Source: Candidatus Onthovicinus excrementipullorum (lineage in GTDB: Bacteria; Bacillota; Clostridia; Oscillospirales; Acutalibacteraceae). Taken from it: 64,000 nucleotides of DNA. Location: positions 62,001 to 126,000 of the forward strand of contig DVHG01000010.1 in NCBI GenBank assembly GCA_018712345.1. The letters run 5' to 3'. The notes under the pieces are model-generated. The model ran no database searches, was not told the DNA's origin, and worked only from the letters and a program-made list of their open reading frames with translations. The position numbers and the translations under genes were made by a program. Of the stretch, positions 23,864 to 32,489 are shown piece after piece (positions within the stretch are counted from its first letter, which is position 1; the number at the start of each line of letters is the position of its first letter).

Positions 23864-25177
23864 GTGGATGCTTTTTTTCATTCCGTCCGGCTGGACGAGG
23901 AGAAGTGCGAGGGCTGTATCAACTGTGTAAAGCGCTGCCCCACGCAGGCCATCCGCGTCCGCAACGGAAAGGCGAGCATTATCTCGGAACTGTGCATTGA
24001 CTGCGGCGAGTGCATCCGCATCTGCCCGCACCACGCAAAGTATGCGCAGTCCGATTCCTTTAATATAATATTAGATTACAAGTACCGCGTTGCACTGCCT
24101 GCGCCCACACTCTATGGGCAGTTCAACAATCTGGACGATACGGACTACGTGCTCTCCGGGCTGAAGAACATGGGCTTTGACGATGTGTTTGAGGTCTCAG
24201 CGGCGGCGGAGCTTGTCTCCGCCGCGACGCGCGAGATGATGAATACCGGCAACCTGAAAAGGCCGGTGATCTCCTCGGCGTGCCCGGCGGTGTGCCGCCT
24301 GATCCGCATCCGGTTCCCCAAGCTGATCCCGAATGTGCTTGATCTGAGCGCCCCCATGGAGGAGGCGGGACGTCTGGCGCGGGAAAAAGCGGTGCGCGAG
24401 ACTGGTTTGAAGCCGGAGGAGATTGGCGTGTTCTTCATCACGCCGTGCCCGGCCAAGATCACTGCCATCAAGGCGCCGATCCGCAGTGAGAAGTCCAATG
24501 TGGACGGCGCATTCCCCATCAAGCTCATCTATCCTGTGCTGCTCAAGCAGATGGAGAAGCTCGACCGTCCGCCGGAACGGCTGAAAAATTCGGGGATCAT
24601 CGGTGTCAGCTGGGCGGGCAGCGGCGGCGAGTCCTCCGCTCTGATGCGGGACCGCTATCTGGCGGCCGACGGGATTGAGAACGTCATCAACGTGCTTGAG
24701 GAGCTGGAGGATGAAAAGCTCAATGAGCTGGACTTTATTGAGCTCAACGCCTGCTCCGGCGGGTGTGTCGGGGGCGTGTTGACGGTGGAGAACCCCTATG
24801 TGGCCCGGGCACGGCTGCAAAAGCTGCGGCAGTACATGCCGGTCTCCTGCAACCATCTGGAGCATGGGATCCCGGTGCAGATGCATGCCGAAAAGCAGCT
24901 GGAGGCCTATGACGTCATGCGCCTGGCGGACAATGTCAGCGATGCGATGGACCGGCTCAACCGGCTCAACGAGATCCATGCCAAGCTGCCCGGCCTGGAC
25001 TGCGGTGTCTGCGGCGCGCCGTCCTGCCGCTCGCTGGCGGAGGATATCGTGCGCGGCACGGCGACGATCGAGGACTGTGTGTTTACCGCGCGGGAGGAAT
25101 TTGAGGCGCGGGGCCGCGAGGGATACATACCGGCTCCGTTTCGGAAAGCGGGGGAGGAGAACCATGAAGGCAAGTGA
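23864..25177 (+). CDS. HydS-like putative sensory [FeFe]-hydrogenase
   Basis: A 437-residue protein. An N-terminal 2x[4Fe-4S] ferredoxin (CEGCINCVKRCP, CIDCGECIRICP) is followed by an H-cluster domain with degenerate motifs: L1 reads SSACPAV, L2 ITPCPAK, L3 ELNACSGGCVGG. A C-terminal Fe-S (ACSF-type) motif follows, LDCGVCGAPSCRSLAEDI. The layout resembles putative sensory [FeFe]-hydrogenases (groups C/D), such as HydS of Ruminococcus albus; no PAS domain is seen. Start GTG at 23864 follows GGAAGGTG; a TTG at 23849 lacks a site. It likely senses H2 or redox state. Confidence 0.85.
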   Translation: MDAFFHSVRLDEEKCEGCINCVKRCPTQAIRVRNGKASIISELCIDCGECIRICPHHAKYAQSDSFNIILDYKYRVALPAPTLYGQFNNLDDTDYVLSGLKNMGFDDVFEVSAAAELVSAATREMMNTGNLKRPVISSACPAVCRLIRIRFPKLIPNVLDLSAPMEEAGRLAREKAVRETGLKPEEIGVFFITPCPAKITAIKAPIRSEKSNVDGAFPIKLIYPVLLKQMEKLDRPPERLKNSGIIGVSWAGSGGESSALMRDRYLAADGIENVINVLEELEDEKLNELDFIELNACSGGCVGGVLTVENPYVARARLQKLRQYMPVSCNHLEHGIPVQMHAEKQLEAYDVMRLADNVSDAMDRLNRLNEIHAKLPGLDCGVCGAPSCRSLAEDIVRGTATIEDCVFTAREEFEARGREGYIPAPFRKAGEENHEGK

Positions 25178-25490
25178 ACTGGCGCAGAAGCTGGGGTGGA
25201 AGCCCGCATGCGGGGACGGTGAAAATGAGGTCACCGGCTGCTATTGCGGCGACCTGCTCAGCTGGGTGATGGCCAAAGCGCCGGCGGGCAGCGTGTGGCT
25301 GACGGTCATGGGCAATGTCAACTGTGTGGCGGTCGCCTCCCTGCGGGACCTCGCGTGCGTCGTCATCACGGAGGGGGCTCCGCTGGATGAGGCGGCGCTG
25401 GTGCGGGCCGCGCAGCAGGGCGTGACCATTTATACGACGGACCGCAGCACCTATGACTGCGCGGTGGCTGTCAGCGGGATGATCGAATGA
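25164..25490 (+). CDS. Second DRTGG-domain protein
   Basis: A 108-residue protein (MKASELAQKLGWKPACGDGE, then VTGCYCGDLLSWVMAKAPAG). It has the GDLLSWVM element characteristic of DRTGG/HTH-type proteins next to hydrogenases. GGGGGAGGAG precedes the ATG; the start overlaps the HydS stop by 14 bases, and the stop overlaps the PHP gene by 4. The tight overlaps show that the two belong to one message. The ligand and role are unknown. Confidence 0.8.
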   Translation: MKASELAQKLGWKPACGDGENEVTGCYCGDLLSWVMAKAPAGSVWLTVMGNVNCVAVASLRDLACVVITEGAPLDEAALVRAAQQGVTIYTTDRSTYDCAVAVSGMIE

Positions 25491-26203
25491 AATACCGCTA
25501 TGATTTTCACCTGCATTCGTGCCTGTCCCCCTGCGGGGACAACGATATGACCCCCTACAATCTGGTGAATATGGCCAAAATCATGGGACTGGACGTCATT
25601 GCGCTCACGGATCACAACACCGCCCTCAACTGCCCTGCCGCCGTTAAGGCGGGGGAGGAGGCGGGGATCCTCGTCCTGCCCGGGATGGAGCTGTGCGTCA
25701 GCGAGGAGGCGCACATCGTCTGCCTGTTCGGGGAGACGGAGGCGGCGCTTGAGTTCTCCCGCTGTGTGGAGGAGCGGATCCCGGATATCCCGAACCGGCC
25801 GGAGATCTTCGGCGAGCAGCGGCTCATGAACGGTGAGGATGCGGTCACGGGGCTTTACGAAAAGCTGCTGCTGACTGCGGCCGATATCAGTGTGGAGGAG
25901 GTGCGGCCGCTGGTCGACTCCTATGACGGCCTCTGTTTCCCTGCGCATATTGACCGGGATTCCTACAGCGTGATCTCCGCACTGGGGGCCTTTTCCGCCG
26001 CGTGGGGCTTTACCGCCGCGGAGATGACCCGCGATGCCGACGCGGCCGCATATATCGAGCGCTATCCTGTGCTGGAGGGACTGCGGATCCTGCGCAGTTC
26101 AGACGCCCACTATCTGGAAAATATTGGCTGTGCGGGGGGAGAACTGGAATTAAACTGTCTCAAATGGGAAAGTATCGTGTGCAGTCTGACAAAAAAAGAG
26201 TAA
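25487..26203 (+). CDS. PHP-domain metal-dependent phosphoesterase
   Basis: A 238-residue protein. Metal-binding motifs of the PHP fold are visible: FHLHSCLSPCGD near the N-terminus, LTDHNTA, GMELCV and SSDAHYLENIG at the end. PHP proteins hydrolyse phosphoesters, for example nucleotides or histidinol phosphate. It is in the middle of the DRTGG/GHKL/HydS set, so a signal nucleotide is a plausible substrate, though this is only inference. Confidence 0.88.
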   Translation: MKYRYDFHLHSCLSPCGDNDMTPYNLVNMAKIMGLDVIALTDHNTALNCPAAVKAGEEAGILVLPGMELCVSEEAHIVCLFGETEAALEFSRCVEERIPDIPNRPEIFGEQRLMNGEDAVTGLYEKLLLTAADISVEEVRPLVDSYDGLCFPAHIDRDSYSVISALGAFSAAWGFTAAEMTRDADAAAYIERYPVLEGLRILRSSDAHYLENIGCAGGELELNCLKWESIVCSLTKKE

Positions 26204-26315
26204 AGTTTTTAGGAAAACCGTAAAAACCGCGTAAAGCTCGTGGATTTTTAGGTGCTTTTCTGATATAATTATGAAATATTCGGACTTGTGCCGTTTATAC
26301 AGGGAGGAAAAATAT

Positions 26316-26819
26316 ATGCTCAAAAAAATCAGCAAAATTCCCTTTCAGGGGACCAGAGAGCAGGAGCTCGAGCTGAAGGGGATCATTGAGGAGAGCAAAC
26401 ATGACAAGAGCCTTTTGATGCATGTCATGCAGGAGGCACAGCGCATCTACGGCTACCTGCCGTTTGAGGTGCAGGTGATGATCGCCGACGGGATGGGCGT
26501 CCCGCTGGAGAAGGTCTACGGCGTCTCCACGTTCTATGCGCAGTTTGCCCTCTCGCCCAAGGGGAAGTATGATATCTCCGTCTGCCTGGGTACCGCCTGC
26601 TACGTCAAGGGTGCGCAGGAGGTCCTCGACCGCGTGTGTGAAAGGCTGGGGATTGAGCCGGAGGAGTGCACGGATGACGCTGCGTTTTCCGTCACGGCCT
26701 GCCGCTGCGTCGGCGCGTGCGGTCTGGCCCCTGTCATGATGGTCAACGGCGAGGTCTACGGCAAGGTAACCGTGGACGAGGTGGACGGGATTTTGGACAA
26801 ATATCTGGCGGAGGCGTAA
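26316..26819 (+). CDS. hydC: NuoE-like subunit of the bifurcating hydrogenase (HydC)
   Basis: A 167-residue thioredoxin-fold [2Fe-2S] protein. The four Cys ligands appear in SVCLGTACYVKG and TACRCVGACGLAP, and the N-terminal helix bundle has YGYLPFEVQVMIADGMGVP. This is the 24-kDa subunit fold of complex I and of HydABC. GGGAGG precedes the start at 26316. A weak promoter with TATAAT at 26264-26269 lies just upstream, so the structural genes may be expressed apart from the signalling genes. Confidence 0.92.
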   Translation: MLKKISKIPFQGTREQELELKGIIEESKHDKSLLMHVMQEAQRIYGYLPFEVQVMIADGMGVPLEKVYGVSTFYAQFALSPKGKYDISVCLGTACYVKGAQEVLDRVCERLGIEPEECTDDAAFSVTACRCVGACGLAPVMMVNGEVYGKVTVDEVDGILDKYLAEA

Positions 26820-26822
26820 GCG

Positions 26823-27386
26823 ATGCGCGAGTTGTCGCTCAACGTGCTTGATATTGTACAGAATTCCGTTTCCGCAGGGGCGTCGCTCATCGAGATCGGT
26901 GTGACGGAGTCGGCGGGGTCGGTGATGACGATCCGGATCTCCGACAATGGCTGCGGGATGGATGCGCAGCAGCTCCAGGCGGTCAGCGATCCCTTTTACA
27001 CCACGCGCACCACGCGTAAGGTGGGGATGGGGATTCCGCTCTACCGGATGGCGGCGGAACAGACCGGCGGCGGCCTTGAGATTGAGTCGCAAAAGGGCGT
27101 GGGGACGTGTGTGACAGCCACGTTCCACACAGACAGTATCGACTGTGCGCCGCTCGGTGATATGGCGGCTACGATGTGCGTGCTCATCGGGGCGAATGAG
27201 GCGGTCGACTTTGTCTACACCCATACGACGCCGGGGGGAGCCTTTACGGTGGACACCCGCAACCTGCGTGAACTGATGCAGGGGGTTCCCCTGAGCGAAC
27301 CGGATGTTTTGAACTGGATTCGCGATTATATCCGAGAACAGACAGAGATTATAGGCGGAGGTGCTCTGAATTTTGAAAACGATTGA
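26823..27386 (+). CDS. Second stand-alone GHKL ATPase (histidine-kinase-like)
   Basis: A 187-residue protein. N box LNVLDIVQNSVSAGAS, G1 RISDNGCGMD, F box DPFYTTRTT and G2 KVGMGIPLYRMAAEQTGG are visible. There is no phosphoacceptor domain; the last 70 residues add a short unknown segment. It is inserted between hydC and the ferredoxin gene, and its 3' end overlaps that gene by 14 bases. The position within the structural genes suggests that it acts with the hydrogenase or its sensor. Confidence 0.85.
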   Translation: MRELSLNVLDIVQNSVSAGASLIEIGVTESAGSVMTIRISDNGCGMDAQQLQAVSDPFYTTRTTRKVGMGIPLYRMAAEQTGGGLEIESQKGVGTCVTATFHTDSIDCAPLGDMAATMCVLIGANEAVDFVYTHTTPGGAFTVDTRNLRELMQGVPLSEPDVLNWIRDYIREQTEIIGGGALNFEND

Positions 27387-27744
27387 AGAACTGATGGCAA
27401 TTAAACAGAAAACGCTCGAGAAGATGACGGTGCGTGAAGATCAGTCCGGCTTTACGCGCGTAGTCGTCGGCATGGCGACGTGTGGGATCGCGGCCGGCGC
27501 GCGCCCGGTCATGAATGCGTTTGTGGATGAAATCGAGAAGCGGCATCTGCAGAATGTGACCGTCTCCCAAACGGGATGCATCGGTATGTGCCAGTTTGAG
27601 CCGATTGTTGAGGTCTTTGAGCCCGGCAAGGAAAAGGTTACATATGTCCTCATGAATGAGGAAAAGGCGAGAAAAGTAGTGGTCGACCACCTCGTGAACG
27701 GCGTGCCCGTCAAAGAGTATACCGTCGGCGCTGCGACCAAATAA
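27373..27744 (+). CDS. Thioredoxin-fold [2Fe-2S] ferredoxin-like protein
   Basis: A 123-residue protein of the clostridial family that accompanies hydB. The motifs are VGMATCGIAAGARPV and VSQTGCIGMCQFEP. Only three of the usual four Cys ligands are visible (one in TCGIAAG, two in GCIGMC), so cluster binding may differ. The start is TTG at 27373 with GGAGGTG 9 bases upstream. It may carry electrons to HydB or have a structural role. Confidence 0.82.
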   Translation: MKTIEELMAIKQKTLEKMTVREDQSGFTRVVVGMATCGIAAGARPVMNAFVDEIEKRHLQNVTVSQTGCIGMCQFEPIVEVFEPGKEKVTYVLMNEEKARKVVVDHLVNGVPVKEYTVGAATK

Positions 27745-27761
27745 GCGAGGAGGAAAAATAT

Positions 27762-29561
27762 ATGTATCGTTCCCATGTGCTTGTTTGCGGCGGTACCGGC
27801 TGTACCTCCTCGAACAGCGGCGAGATCATCGCGGAGCTTGAAAAACAGCTCAAGGAAAAAGGATTGGAAAATGAAGTAAAGGTCGTGCGTACCGGTTGCT
27901 TCGGCCTGTGTGCGCTCGGTCCGATCATGGTCGTTTACCCGGAGGGCTGCTTCTATAGCGAGGTCAAGGTGGAGGACGTGCCCGAGATCGTGGAGGAGCA
28001 CCTGCTCAAGGGCCGCATTGTCAAGCGCCTGCTGTGTGAGGATGCCAAGCACGATGAAAGCGGCGACCACATCAAGACGCTCAATGAGACCTCCTTCTAC
28101 AGCAAGCAGGAGCGTGTTGCGCTGCGCAACTGCGGCGTGATCGATCCGGAGCAAATTGATGAGTACATCGCGTTTGACGGCTATCAGGCGCTGGCCAAGT
28201 GCCTGACGGAATATACGCCGCAGCAGGTGATTGATATCGTCACCAAGTCCGGCCTGCGCGGCCGCGGCGGCGGCGGCTTCCCCACCGGGAAAAAGTGGAG
28301 CCTGGGCGCCGCCAATCAGGCGGATCAGAAATATGTCGTCTGCAACGCGGACGAAGGTGACCCTGGCGCGTTCATGGACCGCTCCATTCTGGAGGGCGAC
28401 CCCCACTGCATCATTGAGGCGATGGAGATCTGTGGCTACGCCATCGGAGCTACGGAGGGCTATGTTTACGTCCGTGCGGAATATCCGATCGCAGTCCAGC
28501 GCCTTCAGATCGCCATTAAGCAGGCCAAGGAGTATGGTCTGCTCGGCAAAAACATCTTTGGTACGGACTTCTGCTTTGACCTGCATATCCGCCTTGGCGC
28601 CGGCGCGTTCGTCTGCGGCGAGGAGACCGCGCTCATGACCTCTATTGAGGGTAACCGCGGCGAGCCCAGGCCGCGTCCCCCGTATCCGGCGGTCAAGGGC
28701 CTGTTCGGTAAGCCTACCACGGAGAACAACGTGGAGACCTTCGCCAATATCCCGCAGATCATCCTCCGGGGTGCCGACTGGTTCGCCTCCTACGGCACCG
28801 AGGGCTCCAAGGGTACCAAGGTGTTCGCCCTGGGCGGCAAGATCAAGAATACAGGCCTGGTGGAGATCCCTATGGGGACCACCCTGCGCGAGATTGTGGA
28901 GGATATCGGCGGTGGCTGCCCGAACGGCAAAAAGTTCAAGGCGGCGCAGGCCGGCGGCCCCTCCGGCGGCTGTATCCCGGCCTCCCTGCTCGACGAGCAG
29001 ATCGACTATGATAACCTGACCTCCATCGGATGCATGATGGGCTCCGGCGGACTGATCGTCATGGATGAGGACAGCTGTATGGTGGACATTGCCAAGTTCT
29101 TCCTGAACTTCACGGTTGATGAGTCCTGCGGCAAGTGCTCTCCGTGCCGGATCGGCACCAAGCGCATGCTGGAGATCCTCGATAAGATCACGGAGGGCAA
29201 GGCCACCATGGAGGACCTTGACAAGCTTGAGGAGCTGGCACATTATATTCAGGAAAACTCCCTGTGCGGCCTGGGCAAGACGGCCCCCAACCCGGTTTTG
29301 GCCACGCTGCGCTTCTTCCGCGATGAATACATCGCCCACATTAAGGAAAAGCGCTGCCCTGCCGGCGTGTGCAAGGCGCTCCTGAATTACTATATTGATC
29401 CCGACAAGTGCATTGGCTGCAGCCTGTGCGCGAGGGCTTGCCCGGTGGGGGCGATCTCCGGCCAGATCAAGAGCCCGCACGTGATTGATCACAACAAGTG
29501 CATCAAGTGCGGCGCCTGCATGGACAAGTGCAAGAAGATTAAAGCGATCAGTAAACGGTAA
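27762..29561 (+). CDS. hydB: NuoF-like NADH-binding subunit of the bifurcating hydrogenase (HydB)
   Basis: A 599-residue protein. It has an N-terminal [2Fe-2S] thioredoxin-like domain (about 1-90, VCGGTGCTSSNSG, TGCFGLCALGP), a NuoF FMN/NADH core (GRGGGGFPTGKKW, CNADEGDPGAFMDR), the [4Fe-4S] site ESCGKCSPCRIGTKR, and a C-terminal 2x[4Fe-4S] ferredoxin (CIGCSLCARACP, CIKCGACMDKCKK). This five-part architecture is typical of HydB of electron-bifurcating hydrogenases. It oxidises NADH with ferredoxin. A ribosome site GCGAGGAGG lies 10 bases upstream. Confidence 0.95.
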   Translation: MYRSHVLVCGGTGCTSSNSGEIIAELEKQLKEKGLENEVKVVRTGCFGLCALGPIMVVYPEGCFYSEVKVEDVPEIVEEHLLKGRIVKRLLCEDAKHDESGDHIKTLNETSFYSKQERVALRNCGVIDPEQIDEYIAFDGYQALAKCLTEYTPQQVIDIVTKSGLRGRGGGGFPTGKKWSLGAANQADQKYVVCNADEGDPGAFMDRSILEGDPHCIIEAMEICGYAIGATEGYVYVRAEYPIAVQRLQIAIKQAKEYGLLGKNIFGTDFCFDLHIRLGAGAFVCGEETALMTSIEGNRGEPRPRPPYPAVKGLFGKPTTENNVETFANIPQIILRGADWFASYGTEGSKGTKVFALGGKIKNTGLVEIPMGTTLREIVEDIGGGCPNGKKFKAAQAGGPSGGCIPASLLDEQIDYDNLTSIGCMMGSGGLIVMDEDSCMVDIAKFFLNFTVDESCGKCSPCRIGTKRMLEILDKITEGKATMEDLDKLEELAHYIQENSLCGLGKTAPNPVLATLRFFRDEYIAHIKEKRCPAGVCKALLNYYIDPDKCIGCSLCARACPVGAISGQIKSPHVIDHNKCIKCGACMDKCKKIKAISKR

Positions 29562-29579
29562 GAAAGGAGCGTGCCTGCT

Positions 29580-31322
29580 ATGGCAATGGCAAATATTAAA
29601 ATCAACGGCATGCCCCTGAGTGTGCCCAACGGAATTTCCATCCTGGAGGCGGCGCGGTATGCGGGGATTGAGATCCCGACCCTCTGCTACCTGAAAAAGA
29701 TCAATGAGATCGGCGCCTGCCGTATCTGCATGGTGGAGGTCAAGGGGATGCGCGGGCTTGTCTCCGCGTGCGTGTTCCCGGTCAATGATGGGATGGAGAT
29801 CTTCACCAATACGGAGAAGGTGCGCAAATCGCGCAAGATCACGCTGGAGCTCATCCTCTCCACCCATGACCGCAAGTGCCTTTCCTGCATCCGCAGCGGA
29901 AACTGCGAGCTGCAAAAGCTCTGCAAGGAGTTCGGTGTGGATGATGAAGGGCGCTATGACGGCGAGAATCCCCATTATGATTTCGATGATTCCGCCGCCC
30001 ATATGATCCGCGACAACAATAAGTGTATCCTCTGCCGCCGCTGTGTGGCCGCCTGCCAGATGCAGGAGGTCTCCGTCATCGGGGCAAACGCACGCGGCTT
30101 TGATACGCACATCAGCTCCGCCTTCGATAAAGATCTGGCGGATGTCTCCTGCGTCTCCTGCGGACAGTGCATTGTCAACTGCCCCACCGGCGCCATCTAT
30201 GAGAAGGACGATACCGACAAGGTCCTTGCGGCAATCAATGATCCCGATAAGTTCGTCATTGTGCAGACGGCACCCTCCATCCGCGTGACGCTGGGCGAGT
30301 GCTTTGGGATGCACATTGGCACCAACGTCCAGGGCAAGATGGTCGCCGCGCTGCGCCGCCTCGGCTTTGACAAGGTGTTTGACACCGACTTTGCGGCCGA
30401 TCTGACTATCATGGAAGAGGCCAACGAGCTGGTGGAGCGCATCCAGCACGGCGGCACACTGCCGATGATCACCTCCTGCTCGCCGGGCTGGGTCAAATAC
30501 TGCGAGCACTACTACCCGGACTGCATCCCGAACCTGTCCACCTGTAAGTCCCCACAGCAGATGTTCGGCGCCACGATTAAGACCTGGTATGCGCAGAAGA
30601 TGGGTATCGATCCGAAGAATATCGTCGTCGTGGGTATCATGCCCTGCACGGCCAAGAAGTTTGAGACCAAGCGCGACCATGAGGATGCCTCCGGCTATCC
30701 GGACGTGGATATCGCGCTGACGACCCGCGAACTGGGCCGCATGATTAACAGCGCCGGCATCTACTTCAAGAAGCTGCCGGATGAGGAGTTTGACAATCCG
30801 CTCGGCGAGGCGACCGGTGCGGGTGTGATCTTCGGCACCACGGGCGGCGTTATGGAGGCGGCCCTGCGCACAGCGGCCGATATGATCACCGGCCAGGATC
30901 TGGACCATGTGGACTATCAGGAGGTCCGCGGCCTGAGCGGCGTCAAGGAGGCCACCTATAACATCGGCGGCATGGATATCAAGGTCGCCGTGGCCAGCGG
31001 CATCGCCAACGCGCACAAGATCATGGAAAAGGTCCGCAGCGGCGAGTGTGACTATCAGTTTATTGAGATCATGGGCTGTCCGGGCGGCTGCGTCAACGGC
31101 GGTGGCCAACCGATCCAGCATGCGGTGGTGCGTAACTTTATCGACCTGACGGGCCGCCGTGCGGCGGCGCTGTATGAGGCGGATAAGAACCTGCCCATCC
31201 GCAAATCGCATGAGAGCCCGGCCATTAAGATGGTCTATAAGGAGTTCTTTGAGAAACCGGGCAGTGAGGTCGCGCACAAGGTGCTACACACCGCCTACAC
31301 CCCACGGCCCAAGTATAAATAA
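29580..31322 (+). CDS. hydA: [FeFe]-hydrogenase catalytic subunit (HydA, group A, bifurcating)
   Basis: A 580-residue protein. It begins with a [2Fe-2S] domain (PTLCYLKKINEIGACRICMV), a His-Cys [4Fe-4S] site (HDRKCLSCIRSGNCELQKLC), 2x[4Fe-4S] (CILCRRCVAACQ, CVSCGQCIVNCP) and an H-cluster domain with TSCSPGW, MPCTAKKFE and EIMGCPGGCVNGGGQP. L1 has Ser in place of one of the two adjacent Cys. The layout and gene context are those of trimeric NAD-dependent HydABC, which makes H2 from NADH and reduced ferredoxin. AAAGGAG 10 bases upstream favours the ATG at 29580. A strong terminator follows. Confidence 0.95.
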   Translation: MAMANIKINGMPLSVPNGISILEAARYAGIEIPTLCYLKKINEIGACRICMVEVKGMRGLVSACVFPVNDGMEIFTNTEKVRKSRKITLELILSTHDRKCLSCIRSGNCELQKLCKEFGVDDEGRYDGENPHYDFDDSAAHMIRDNNKCILCRRCVAACQMQEVSVIGANARGFDTHISSAFDKDLADVSCVSCGQCIVNCPTGAIYEKDDTDKVLAAINDPDKFVIVQTAPSIRVTLGECFGMHIGTNVQGKMVAALRRLGFDKVFDTDFAADLTIMEEANELVERIQHGGTLPMITSCSPGWVKYCEHYYPDCIPNLSTCKSPQQMFGATIKTWYAQKMGIDPKNIVVVGIMPCTAKKFETKRDHEDASGYPDVDIALTTRELGRMINSAGIYFKKLPDEEFDNPLGEATGAGVIFGTTGGVMEAALRTAADMITGQDLDHVDYQEVRGLSGVKEATYNIGGMDIKVAVASGIANAHKIMEKVRSGECDYQFIEIMGCPGGCVNGGGQPIQHAVVRNFIDLTGRRAAALYEADKNLPIRKSHESPAIKMVYKEFFEKPGSEVAHKVLHTAYTPRPKYK

Positions 31323-31339
31323 TCACGCTTTTCCATCCG

Positions 31340-31373
31340 GCGGGAGGGACGAAAAACGTCCCTCCCGCTTTTT
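31340..31373 (+). terminator. Terminator of the hydrogenase operon
   Basis: GCGGGAGGGACG (31340-31351) pairs with CGTCCCTCCCGC (31357-31368) around AAAAA, followed by TTTTT. Confidence 0.92.
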
Positions 31374-31389
31374 CTGGCACTTTAAGACA

Positions 31390-31415
31390 AAAAAATCCCC
31401 CGGTCCGACCGGGGG
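31390..31415 (-). terminator. Terminator of the NifU-like/GGGtGRT operon
   Basis: On the minus strand, CCCCCGGTC pairs with GACCGGGGG (31397-31415), followed by ATTTTTTT. It lies 42 bases after the GGGtGRT stop and faces the hydrogenase terminator. Confidence 0.88.
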
Positions 31416-31457
31416 AAGATAAATTAAATCGAAGCGAATGTTTATGCAGCTTTGCGC

Positions 31458-32468
31458 TTATTTGTTCAGTGCCTCGGCAACAGCGACAGCGCAGGCGACC
31501 GTGGCGCCGACCATGGGGTTGTTGCCCATGCCGATCAGGCCCATCATCTCGACGTGCGCCGGGACGGAGGAAGAGCCCGCGAACTGGGCGTCGCCATGCA
31601 TGCGGCCCATGGAGTCGGTCAGGCCGTAGGAAGCCGGGCCGGCGGCCATGTTGTCCGGGTGCAGCGTACGGCCCGTGCCGCCGCCGGAGGCCACGGAGAA
31701 GTACTTAACGCCGTTCTCGTTGGCCCACTTCTTGTAGGTGCCGGCGACAAGGTGCTGGAAGCGGGTCGGGTTTGTGGAGTTGCCGGTGATGGAGACGTCG
31801 ACGCCCTCCGCCTTCATGATTGCAACGCCCTCGCGGACATCGTTTGCGCCGTAGCACTTGACCTTGGACTTCTCGCCGTCGGAGTAGGCGATCGTCTCAA
31901 CGACATTCAGCGTATCGCTGAAGAAATCATACTCCGTCTTGACATAGGTAAAACCGTTGATGCGGGAAATGATCATAGCCGCATCCTTGCCCAGGCCGTT
32001 GAGGATGACGCGCAGCGGCTCCTTGCGGACCTTGTTGGCCGTCTTCGCGATACCGATTGCGCCCTCAGCGGCTGCAAAGGACTCATGGCCAGCCAGGAAG
32101 GCAAAGCACTTGGTATCATCGTGCAGGAGCATGGCACCCAGGTTACCGTGGCCCAAGCCGACCTGACGCTGCTCGGCGACAGAGCCCGGTACGCAGAAAG
32201 CCTGCAGGCCCTTACCGATGGTGGCGGCAGCCTCGGAGGCGTTGGCGGTCTTGGTCTTCAGTGCGATTGCGACACCCAGGGTGTAGGCCCACACGGCGTT
32301 TTCAAAGGCGATCATCTGGACGCCCTTGACGATGGATTCAACATCAATCCCGTGCTCCAGGCAGAGGGCACGCGCATCTTCAAGCGAGGCAATGCCATAC
32401 TCAGCAAGGCATTTCTCGATCTTGGGCATACGTCTTTCCTTGCCCTCGAAAATTACATCGTTTGCCAT
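31458..32468 (-). CDS. GGGtGRT protein (conserved, function unknown)
   Basis: A 336-residue soluble protein with the name-giving motif SGGGTGRTLHPDN at about residue 250, ending MVGATVACAVAVAEAL. This highly conserved family is widespread in anaerobes and is typically adjacent to an IscU/NifU-like scaffold, as here (22 bases upstream). Its function is unknown. The close link to Fe-S scaffold genes and to hydrogenase genes hints at a role in Fe-S assembly or electron metabolism. No classical nucleotide-binding motif other than the GGG stretch is visible. Confidence 0.85.
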   Translation of the reverse strand: MANDVIFEGKERRMPKIEKCLAEYGIASLEDARALCLEHGIDVESIVKGVQMIAFENAVWAYTLGVAIALKTKTANASEAAATIGKGLQAFCVPGSVAEQRQVGLGHGNLGAMLLHDDTKCFAFLAGHESFAAAEGAIGIAKTANKVRKEPLRVILNGLGKDAAMIISRINGFTYVKTEYDFFSDTLNVVETIAYSDGEKSKVKCYGANDVREGVAIMKAEGVDVSITGNSTNPTRFQHLVAGTYKKWANENGVKYFSVASGGGTGRTLHPDNMAAGPASYGLTDSMGRMHGDAQFAGSSSVPAHVEMMGLIGMGNNPMVGATVACAVAVAEALNK

Positions 32469-32489
32469 AGATTGAAATCCTCCTTGCTC

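Noticed and set aside
27441-31277. Very long open frame (1278 codons) on the minus strand across hydB and hydA
   Set aside because: It lies exactly opposite two well-supported genes and its composition (His/Arg/Ala/Asp-rich) is the usual shadow of GC-rich codons. It has no family pattern and no ribosome site.
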